Assembly: GCA_016209685.1 (NCBI GenBank)
Contig: JACQVQ010000003.1
Coordinates: 42,853 to 106,852, forward strand
Origin: Planctomycetota bacterium
GTDB taxonomy: Bacteria; Planctomycetota; Brocadiia; Brocadiales; Bathyanammoxibiaceae
Length of the DNA: 64,000 bases
Direction: 5' to 3'
Position numbers and translations under genes: made by a program. The notes below the pieces were generated by a model. It saw only the letters and a program-made list of their open reading frames with translations, was not told the DNA's origin and made no database searches. How positions within the stretch are numbered: position 1 is the stretch's first letter; each line of letters begins with the position of its first letter. Shown here piece by piece: positions 1-7,325 of the stretch.

Positions 1-700
1 CCCGCTCGTTGGCTTTTTTACTGTGGCCGTAGAAGTTGTCCTCGGCAAGCATCAGCCCTTTATAGCTTGTGGAGGCCATCTCCTTGAGTACGTCCTCCAC
101 GGGGCGCTCGCGGTACTTCTTTCCCTGGAAGAGGGGTACGGCGCAGAAGTCGCATCGGTTGGGACAGCCACGGGTGGTGATTATGGAGGAATACTTATAG
201 TTATATTTCTTCTTCAGCAGTTCCCTGTCGGGGTATAAATCCCTGTATCTCTCCAGTGGGGTAAGGCCGCCGGAGTATTGTTTCTTCAGTCGTCCGTCTT
301 CCAGGTCCCTTAGCAGGTCTCCCCAGACGCTCTCTGCCTCCCCTGCCACGGCGGCATCCGCATAACGGACCACTTCATCAGGGATAGTGGAGGCGTGGGG
401 GCCGCCTATGACCACGGGTATATTGTGTTTCTTGCAGGCCCTGGCAATATCATACGCCCTGGGGGCCTGATAGCTCACGGCCGAGACGCCCACCAGGTCA
501 GCCCCGGCAAAACGCAGCTCGCCAGTCCTGTAATCTACCGCCAGCTCAATAGTCTCGTCTATGATGTCCACCGTCCATTTATCCCTGGGGGTGAGTGCCG
601 CCAGGTAGCCCAGGTTCAAGGGCATCTGGACCAGGGTGGTAACGTTCTCCTCACCGTAATGTACTTCAGGATGGGGGTTTATCAGGACTAGTTTTTTCAT
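1..700 (-). CDS. B12-binding domain radical SAM protein (partial, 3' end outside window)
   Basis: Reverse-strand reading from ATG at 700 (MKKLVLINPHPEVHYGEENVTTLVQMPLNLGYLAAL...) with radical SAM motif TTRGCPNRCDFC. Confidence 0.8.
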   Translation of the reverse strand, partial: MKKLVLINPHPEVHYGEENVTTLVQMPLNLGYLAALTPRDKWTVDIIDETIELAVDYRTGELRFAGADLVGVSAVSYQAPRAYDIARACKKHNIPVVIGGPHASTIPDEVVRYADAAVAGEAESVWGDLLRDLEDGRLKKQYSGGLTPLERYRDLYPDRELLKKKYNYKYSSIITTRGCPNRCDFCAVPLFQGKKYRERPVEDVLKEMASTSYKGLMLAEDNFYGHSKKANER

Positions 701-792
701 GTTTCCTCACAGTTTGTAGGGGCACCACGGCCTCCCCTTGCTCTTGAAAATTATAGTATCCTTCAGGTTTTCTTGCAAGGATTAAAATTTGT

Positions 793-850
793 AAGTAGCC
801 GCAGGCTTTAGCCTGCGAGAAACAACGCAACCTAAAGGTTGCGGCTACAT
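793..850. repeat. Inverted repeat, GTAGCCGCAGGCTTTAGCCTGCG...CGCAACCTAAAGGTTGCGGCTAC
   Basis: Palindromic halves; related copies near 29350-29390, 42642-42665 and 58366-58385. Confidence 0.75.
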
Positions 851-991
851 TTACCACTTGCAAGGATTAAAATTTGTAGAAGCGCCCCGGGCCGTCTCTA
901 CTCAGAAGGGGGCTTGAGTTGGGGCAAGAAATTGTTTAAAATCCTTCCAGGTATTTTATCGGACGGGTGTTACCTGGGAGGAGGTTAAATC

Positions 992-1189
992 TTGAGCATA
1001 CTTATTACCAAGGACATGATAATAAACGAGGTTATTCGCAGGTTCCCCAAGACCATGAAGGTCTTTAAGGATTTCAAGGTGGATAGCTGTTGTGGGGGCG
1101 GCTGTTCCATAGAGAAGACGGCCACTAACGACGGGGCTGATGTGGAAGCCTTGGTGAAGGCCCTCAATGCGTGCGCGGCCGGAAAGTAG
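992..1189 (+). CDS. DUF542/ScdA-N-like small protein
   Basis: 65 aa, ITKDMIINEVIRRFPKTMKVFKDFKVDSCCGGG resembles the N-terminal domain of RIC/ScdA proteins. Confidence 0.7.
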   Translation: MSILITKDMIINEVIRRFPKTMKVFKDFKVDSCCGGGCSIEKTATNDGADVEALVKALNACAAGK

Positions 1190-1281
1190 AAGCGGAGTAA
1201 GCACTAAGCAGAAACCCTGTTTCTTTTAGTCCATAGTGCCTAGTACCTAGTGCATAGTGCCTTCTGCCTACTACCTACTGC

Positions 1282-2373
1282 CTACTGCTTACTACTCGCC
1301 GGTTTACCATTCACCAGATTGTAGTAGAAGTCCCTCTGTCTGGCCTGGTAGCCGAGGTCTTCTATGAGGCGTACTATCTCCTCCCTGGTCATGCGGAAGC
1401 TTACCCCTGCGGCCCGCACTACGTTCTCCTCCAGCATAGTACTGCCCATATCATTGGCCCCGAACCTTAGGGCCAGTTGCCCTATCTTTGCCCCCTGTGT
1501 TACCCACGAGGATTGGACGTTCGGGATATTGTCCAGATAGAGCCTGGAGACGGCCAGGGTCTTGAGGTACTCAAATGCCCCGACGGGGGGGAGCTTCTCC
1601 AACTGGGTGTGCATGGGTTGAAAGGGCCAGGGTATGAAGGCCGTGAAGCCCCCCGTCTCGTCCTGCAGCTGGCGGAGCCTATCCATGTGGACTATCCTCT
1701 CCTCCAGGGTCTCCACGTGACCGAACATCATGGTGGCAGAGGTCTTCATGCCCAGCCCGTGGGCCTCCCGCATGACGGTCAACCATTCTCCCGCCGTATA
1801 TTTCTTGGGACTTACTGCCCCCCGACAGCGGTCCACGAGTATCTCCGCCCCGCCGCCAGGGATGGAATCCAGCCCAGCCTCCCTCAGCCTCAGGATTACC
1901 TCCCTTACCGTCAGCCCCTCCAGCCTGGAGAAATGGATTATCTCTGGAGGGGAAAAGGAGTGGATGTGTATGGAGAACCTCTCTTTTATGGAACGGAGCA
2001 GCCCCTCGTAGAAGTCCAGCCTTAGATGGGGATGGAGCCCCCCCTGCATGAGAATCTGGGTGCCCCCCTGTTCAATGGTCTCTTTTATCTTCTGGAAGAG
2101 GTCTCCTTCGCTGATTGTGTAGGCGTCCTCCTCATCCAGGTCTCTAGAAAAGGCGCAAAAACGGCACCTGGCCACGCAGATATTGGTATAGTTAATGTTC
2201 CTGTCTATGGCATAGGTACGATAGGGTTCAGGGTGGAGGATTCGGGACACCTCCTCCGCAGTCCTCCCCAGGGCAAGGACGTCCTTAGAGGAGATGAGGG
2301 CCAGGCCCTCCTCGGGTACTATCCGTTCCCTGGAGAGTGCCTTCTCTAATATGTGTCTTATTTCCGAAGTCAA
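1282..2373 (-). CDS. mqnC: Cyclic dehypoxanthine futalosine synthase (radical SAM)
   Basis: CVARCRFCAF motif, GSTMLEENVVRAAG; AAGGAG upstream of an internal TTG supports a start at 2373 rather than 2412. Confidence 0.85.
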   Translation of the reverse strand: MTSEIRHILEKALSRERIVPEEGLALISSKDVLALGRTAEEVSRILHPEPYRTYAIDRNINYTNICVARCRFCAFSRDLDEEDAYTISEGDLFQKIKETIEQGGTQILMQGGLHPHLRLDFYEGLLRSIKERFSIHIHSFSPPEIIHFSRLEGLTVREVILRLREAGLDSIPGGGAEILVDRCRGAVSPKKYTAGEWLTVMREAHGLGMKTSATMMFGHVETLEERIVHMDRLRQLQDETGGFTAFIPWPFQPMHTQLEKLPPVGAFEYLKTLAVSRLYLDNIPNVQSSWVTQGAKIGQLALRFGANDMGSTMLEENVVRAAGVSFRMTREEIVRLIEDLGYQARQRDFYYNLVNGKPASSKQ

Positions 2374-3256
2374 GATTAACTCCTTCCGAGGCCAGGCCCA
2401 TAGACAGGGCATAGCGATAGAACTGCCTCAACCCCGCGACCTCCGCTTCCCCCAGTTCGTAGCAGATGTTCTCAGAGAGGTATCTCAGGCAGAACCCTGG
2501 CTCCAGCCCCAGCCTCTTTGCCTCTCTCCGGGCAATCTCAGGGAGGGCCGCCAGGCCCTTCCTCTTTGCCTCGTTGAGCAGCCTCCTGGCACTGTCCACT
2601 AGTCCTTTTTTAGAGGTGCCCCACAGGGCATAGACGAAGGGGAGTCCCGTAAGGGCCTTCCACTCTGCCCCCAGGTCAAGGGAATGCGGAGTGCGTTCCG
2701 AGTGCGGAATGGGGAATGCGGAGTGCGGAGTTGTTTTAATTCCGCATTCCGCAATCCGGAATCCGCATTTAGAACATTCCGCATTCCGCATTCGGGAGGC
2801 CATCTTCATGGCATTATCCCCAATGACCAGTACTGCGTCGGCCTGGGTATCATTTAAATCCTGATTACGGGGCCAGGGGACATACTCTACACTGGATAAT
2901 CTGAGGCCGTACCTCTCCTGGAGGATTATCCTGACCAGCGCGGCGGAGGTCAGGGAGGATTCATCCAGGGCGACCCGCTTGATGTCCCTTACACTGGGTA
3001 CACGCAGGAAGAGTAACACGCTTTCCACCGCCCCTCTGGAGGCAATGGACGTGTCTGGCACTACAAAAAAGGGGCGGCCGCGCAGGTATTCTATGGAGGG
3101 TATGAGGGCCACGTCTAATTCCCCTTGTTCCAGGAGGTCGGGCAGTTGGGAGGGCACAGCAAGGCGTAATTCTACCCCTCTACCGCCCTCTATCCCCGCA
3201 ACCAGGGGCTTTGTATTCAGGTAGGGTACTGCTCCGATTCTCAGACCTTTTTTCAT
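2285..3256 (-). CDS. mqnA: Chorismate dehydratase-like protein with an internal repeat-derived insertion
   Basis: RIGAVPYLNTKPL N-terminus and adjacency to mqnC; insertion MRNAECSKCGFRIAECGIKTTPHSAFPIPHSERTPHS. Confidence 0.8.
   Translation of the reverse strand: MKKGLRIGAVPYLNTKPLVAGIEGGRGVELRLAVPSQLPDLLEQGELDVALIPSIEYLRGRPFFVVPDTSIASRGAVESVLLFLRVPSVRDIKRVALDESSLTSAALVRIILQERYGLRLSSVEYVPWPRNQDLNDTQADAVLVIGDNAMKMASRMRNAECSKCGFRIAECGIKTTPHSAFPIPHSERTPHSLDLGAEWKALTGLPFVYALWGTSKKGLVDSARRLLNEAKRKGLAALPEIARREAKRLGLEPGFCLRYLSENICYELGEAEVAGLRQFYRYALSMGLASEGVNLDFGNKTHIREGTLQGTDSTRGGPGPHLL
2681..2794. repeat. GCGGAATGCGGAGTGCGG-type repeat inside mqnA
   Basis: Same words at 38786-38852, 53400-53490, 54310-54355, 58505-58560 and 60131-60163. 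Confidence 0.8.
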
Positions 3257-3261
3257 GGTTG

Positions 3262-3293
3262 TAGTAGGGGCGACCGGCCGGTCGCCCCTACAT
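3262..3293. repeat. Palindrome GTAGGGGCGACCGGCCGGTCGCCCCTAC
   Basis: Perfect inverted repeat; GTAGGGGC...GCCCCTAC family. Confidence 0.85.
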
Positions 3294-3295
3294 TT

Positions 3296-3853
3296 CTACA
3301 CGGAGGAACGGTGGCCCTTCCTAACGGGCTGGAGGTATCCTTTGTCCTCCAGGAGTTGGACGACCTTATTTGTGGAGTCCCCTACGGATTCATTGTGGGT
3401 CTCCAGGATAAGTTCTGGGTGGAGAGGTTCTTCGTAGGGGTCGTCCACACCGGTAAAGCCCTTTATCTCCCCGTTGAGGGCCTTCTTGTAGAGCCCCTTA
3501 ACGTCTCGCTTTGTGCACACGTCAATGGGACACTTTACGTATACCTCCAGGAAGTCCCCTATCTCCTTACGTGCATAATCCCTGATCTCCCTGTAGGGGG
3601 AGATGGCCGCCGCAATGGCCACCACGCCATTCCTGGTCATGAGCTTGCATACGTAGGCAATCCGCTTGATGTTCGTGTCTCTATCCTGCTTAGAAAAGCC
3701 CAGGTCTGAGCAGAGGTGCTTCCTGATGACGTCTCCGTCAAAGACCTCTACTTTATGGCCTCTATCTCTCAGGATTCCCTCCAACTTGTGAGCGATGGTA
3801 GTCTTCCCTGAGCTTGGCAACCCTGTAAACCAGACTGTTACACCCTTTTCCAC
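3296..3853 (-). CDS. cysC: Adenylylsulfate kinase
   Basis: GLPSSGKTT P-loop, DGDVIRKHL, FSKQDRDTNIKRIAYV, PYREIRDYAR. Confidence 0.9.
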   Translation of the reverse strand: MEKGVTVWFTGLPSSGKTTIAHKLEGILRDRGHKVEVFDGDVIRKHLCSDLGFSKQDRDTNIKRIAYVCKLMTRNGVVAIAAAISPYREIRDYARKEIGDFLEVYVKCPIDVCTKRDVKGLYKKALNGEIKGFTGVDDPYEEPLHPELILETHNESVGDSTNKVVQLLEDKGYLQPVRKGHRSSV

Positions 3854-3887
3854 TTATCTTGCCTCCTTGGTGAAATTGATTAAATCA

Positions 3888-5438
3888 CTACCTGCGATTT
3901 ATGGCGTTCCCCTTCATATCCAGAGGCACCTCCAGTCTCATGCATCCTAACACCGTTGGCGCCACGTCAAGGATATGGGCTGGCCCTGAACCAGAACGGT
4001 TCAGCATTGGGGGCAGAGCCCCAATGCTATAGCCCTGGCCCTGAACCAGACGGTTCAGGGCCTGCTGGGATTGGCTGTGAACCCCATGTGGTTCACAGTG
4101 CTCCGCCACCAGGGCTGGCCCTCTCTTGGCGTGCGAGGCAAGCTCGCACGCTACAGGGGAATCCATTAAATCCTCATTATACAAAATAAAGATACCATAT
4201 TGCGAGTGGTTTGCGTCATCAGAACCGTTGTCGTTCTCCCTGGTCCAAAATTTCTTGTGGCCCACACTGCCTATGCTTCTATAGTATTGGTCGCCGAAAT
4301 AGACGAGCAGGTCGGGTGCAATCCCCCTGCACTCCGAGTATATTTCCTCGGGCCTGAAGGCCCTGGTGTTTATTCTTTGTCCGCATTCATTTCTGATGTC
4401 CTCAAGCCCCTGGGCAAGCTCCCTCCTTATCCTTTCGTAATCCTGCGGGGGGATTAAGCCCATAGGCTCCCGCCCTCGCACGTTGAGGAATACCCTGCCA
4501 TAGTAGCCGCTGTGGGCCCAGGCTACTGTACGTCTCCAGTCTACCTTTAGGTGTTGAAAGGAGGTAATCTCCTGCGGGTATTCCAGTAGCCTGAGGTAAC
4601 CATTGGCCAGGAGCCACTCGTTGACGCATATCCCGCCCTCCATCCTCTTGGCCCCGTGGTCTGAGACGACCAGCAGGGTGGCACGCCCTTCTATCAGGGT
4701 CAAGATTTCACCCAATTCCCTGTCAAGGTATTTGTAATAGTCCAGTATTGCGTCTCCGTATTCAGTACCGGGGCAATAAGAGGGATGGGCCTCATCAAGG
4801 TATCTCCAGAAGGCATGTTGGAGCCTATCCGTGCCCATCTCCACCATCATAAAGAGGTCCCAATCCTGTCTCTGCAGGAGGGCCTTTGCCAGGCGAAATC
4901 GCCTCTGGGTCATCTCGTAGACGGTCTTGAGGATAGAGCCCTTGTCTCCGGAGCGGAAGTCTTTTACGTCCGGTATGTAGCCCCCAGTCAGCGCTTCTAC
5001 TTCGGTACGGAATTCCCTGGGGTAGGTATAGTCTGGCGAGTTTCCGGCCATAAAACAGCTTACCATCCTCCCGTTAATGGCCCTGGGGGGGTAGCTCGGG
5101 GGTATGCCTACCAGGATGGACCTGCGGCCGTATCTGGAGAGTATATCCCACAAGGTCTCTTCCCTTACCCAGCTGGAATCTACAAAGGCCATCTCACTGT
5201 AATCGTATCTGGTACGGTTTCTGAAGCCGTAGATGCCCAGCCGTCCAGGGTCTTTCCCGGTGACCATGGAGGCCCAGGCGGGGCAGGTGATGGAGGGGAT
5301 GGTGCTCTCCAGCTCCCCATACAGCCCGTGTCCTGTTAACCGTTGAATGGTGGGCAGTTCGCCCAGCCAGCGATTAAATAAGAGCTCAGGAGGGGCAGAG
5401 TCCAGACCTATGATGACAACTTTATCGGTATGACCCAT
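3888..5438 (-). CDS. Type I phosphodiesterase / nucleotide pyrophosphatase-like protein with a C-terminal repeat insertion
   Basis: VVIIGLDSAPPELL, VSDHGAK, HILDVAPTVL; start taken at the internal Met (MGHTDKVVIIGLD), because the ORF-track extension is repeat-derived. Confidence 0.8.
   Translation of the reverse strand: MGHTDKVVIIGLDSAPPELLFNRWLGELPTIQRLTGHGLYGELESTIPSITCPAWASMVTGKDPGRLGIYGFRNRTRYDYSEMAFVDSSWVREETLWDILSRYGRRSILVGIPPSYPPRAINGRMVSCFMAGNSPDYTYPREFRTEVEALTGGYIPDVKDFRSGDKGSILKTVYEMTQRRFRLAKALLQRQDWDLFMMVEMGTDRLQHAFWRYLDEAHPSYCPGTEYGDAILDYYKYLDRELGEILTLIEGRATLLVVSDHGAKRMEGGICVNEWLLANGYLRLLEYPQEITSFQHLKVDWRRTVAWAHSGYYGRVFLNVRGREPMGLIPPQDYERIRRELAQGLEDIRNECGQRINTRAFRPEEIYSECRGIAPDLLVYFGDQYYRSIGSVGHKKFWTRENDNGSDDANHSQYGIFILYNEDLMDSPVACELASHAKRGPALVAEHCEPHGVHSQSQQALNRLVQGQGYSIGALPPMLNRSGSGPAHILDVAPTVLGCMRLEVPLDMKGNAINRR
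3968..4166. repeat. Composite of nested palindromic repeats inside the phosphodiesterase gene
   Basis: Contains CCCTGAACCAGAACGGTTCAG, CATTGGGGGCAGAGCCCCAATG, CTGTGAACCCCATGTGGTTCACAG, split halves of AGCCCTGG...CCAGGGCT, GCGTGCGAGGCAAGCTCGCACGC. Confidence 0.85.
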
Positions 5439-5442
5439 TGGC

Positions 5443-6603
5443 CTACTTTGTGGGGGCACGTTGCAACGTGCCCCTACCAACCTCTATCAACTCGTAATCC
5501 TTACTCCCCAGCCCAATCTCATGGGCGTAGTCTATCTGGGTGGTGTAGTCAATGTTGGGCCAGGCCTTGTGGAAGAAATCTTCCCTGACATGCTCCCGTA
5601 CCAGGTCAACGGTTGCCTGTTCTACGGCCACAGGGTCACGGGAGGCCAGTATCCCAATATCCTCAAAGGCAGGCGGGTAGGCCTTGTCCATGCAGTCGCA
5701 CTGTTCCGTGACGTGTATCAGGAAGTTGAGGAAGACGGACTTCTTCTCCTTCCCCTTAAGGATGGCCAGACAGTACTCGGCCACCTTCTTCTGCAGGTTT
5801 TCCGTATTCTCGTCCCAGGAAATCTTTACCGCCTCGTGGGGACATACTGCCAGGCACTCCCCACAGCCAATACATTTCCTGGCGTCAATGATGGAGTAGC
5901 CTTTTATGGTGATGGCCCCTGCCGGGCAGAACTCGGCGCAGAGTCCGCAGGCCTTACACTTGTCCGTAAGGATTTTGGGTACGACTCCTGAATGCATGGC
6001 CAGTTTGCCGCCCCTGGAGGCCAGTCCCATACCAATGTTCTTTAGCGTTGCCCCCAGGCCGGTCAGCATGTGGCCGGTAACGTGGGAGAGGGAGACGAAG
6101 CCGCTGGACGCCTTGGCCGCCCCAGCTATAAAGGCCGTCTTTGTCAACCCTGGGCCTTTAAGCCCTTGAGCCTTTGAACCTTTGAACCCTAGTTGTGGCA
6201 GGGGCATGGAGAAGTCGTTCTCCCCCCTGAGGCCGTCAGCGATGACTATTGGCGCCCCAATGGCCTCGGGGGTAAAACCCCGGTTGTAGGCGTGCTGGAT
6301 ATGGTCAATGGCGTTGCTCCTCTGGCCCACGTACAGGGTATTGGTCTCTACTACAAAGGGCTTTGCACCAGCGGCCCTTACGTACTCCACCGCCGCCCTG
6401 ACGATTGGCGGCTTCAGGTGTCCTATGTTCCCCTTCTCCCCGAAGGTGGTCTTTACCCCAATGAGGTCGCCCTTCTTGATGGGGACAGATTCGCCCGAGG
6501 TGGACCCCCCCAGGGTGGACTCCAACATCCTCCTGGTCTTTTGGGCCAGGGAGTCCAGACCCTCCCCGGTCTTTGAACGGATAAAAAATACTGTGCTCTT
6601 CAT
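5443..6603 (-). CDS. DUF362 family ferredoxin-like iron-sulfur protein
   Basis: CKACGLCAEFCPAG and CIGCGECLAVCPHEA 4Fe-4S motifs; C-terminus GRGTLQRAPTK is encoded by a palindromic repeat. Confidence 0.8.
   Translation of the reverse strand: MKSTVFFIRSKTGEGLDSLAQKTRRMLESTLGGSTSGESVPIKKGDLIGVKTTFGEKGNIGHLKPPIVRAAVEYVRAAGAKPFVVETNTLYVGQRSNAIDHIQHAYNRGFTPEAIGAPIVIADGLRGENDFSMPLPQLGFKGSKAQGLKGPGLTKTAFIAGAAKASSGFVSLSHVTGHMLTGLGATLKNIGMGLASRGGKLAMHSGVVPKILTDKCKACGLCAEFCPAGAITIKGYSIIDARKCIGCGECLAVCPHEAVKISWDENTENLQKKVAEYCLAILKGKEKKSVFLNFLIHVTEQCDCMDKAYPPAFEDIGILASRDPVAVEQATVDLVREHVREDFFHKAWPNIDYTTQIDYAHEIGLGSKDYELIEVGRGTLQRAPTK
5451..5478. repeat. Palindrome G(T)GGGGGCACGTTGCAACGTGCCCCTAC
   Basis: Near-identical to 10003-10030, 43436-43463 and 62098-62125. 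Confidence 0.85.
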
Positions 6604-6828
6604 GGATTTATTAGAAGAAATATCTTAACAATTTTGGGATGGGATGTTAAGTGAAAATACAAAATCCTTCTAACTAAAGCTTCGCTCAGAATGACATGAA
6701 GTAGTGCGGAGACTTTTTCAGAGGTCTCAGAGAATCATATTGACACCAAAGGGGTTAAGAGCCATAATATTTCAATTAAAACCAGGCGCTTAAGGACGTA
6801 AAATCCAACAACTGAAGAGAGGTTCCAT

Positions 6829-7290
6829 GTGCTTTGTTGGGGTAAGGGAAAAGAGTTATTTGTTTTGACCCTGGCCTATAGCTTGCTTGTCGGGTTCGCG
6901 GGGATAACGTCCGAAGCTATAGCAACCCCCCTGGAGGCGACAGGGAAAGCAACAGACTACATAGTGTTCTTCTACGTCCTCAACCTGAGTGGAAAGGACA
7001 TAGAGGTAAAGGCCCTGGCCAATCAAAAGGAATTGCTCCATGAGAAGATAGAATCTAAAGTGGGGGCGCCAGCAGGGGGTGAAGAACATCCCCCTCCAGG
7101 TATACATCCAGCACGAGAGTTGAAAGTCAAGATTGACAGGGAGACTAGCTCCCTTGAGGTGCAAGAAATAAATTCTGGACTGAAGGCCACATTTGACATA
7201 ACAAACTTCAGTACCAAAGGCCTGGGTTTCAGGATAACTATTGAAGAAAAGGGAATCTCGTTGAATCAAGATTATCTTCCAGTTCGCTGA
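6829..7290 (+). CDS. Hypothetical secreted protein
   Basis: 153 aa ORF with hydrophobic N-terminus; no family recognised. Confidence 0.5.
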   Translation: MLCWGKGKELFVLTLAYSLLVGFAGITSEAIATPLEATGKATDYIVFFYVLNLSGKDIEVKALANQKELLHEKIESKVGAPAGGEEHPPPGIHPARELKVKIDRETSSLEVQEINSGLKATFDITNFSTKGLGFRITIEEKGISLNQDYLPVR

Positions 7291-7325
7291 GTCTTTTGGT
7301 CCCGGAGGGATAGGAGGTAATAGAC

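Noticed and set aside
1477-2025. Long plus-strand ORFs opposite mqnC and other genes (e.g. 1477-2025, 4785-5339, 8274-9371)
   Set aside because: They are antisense to genes with clear family motifs and show no recognisable protein family; expected from the base composition.
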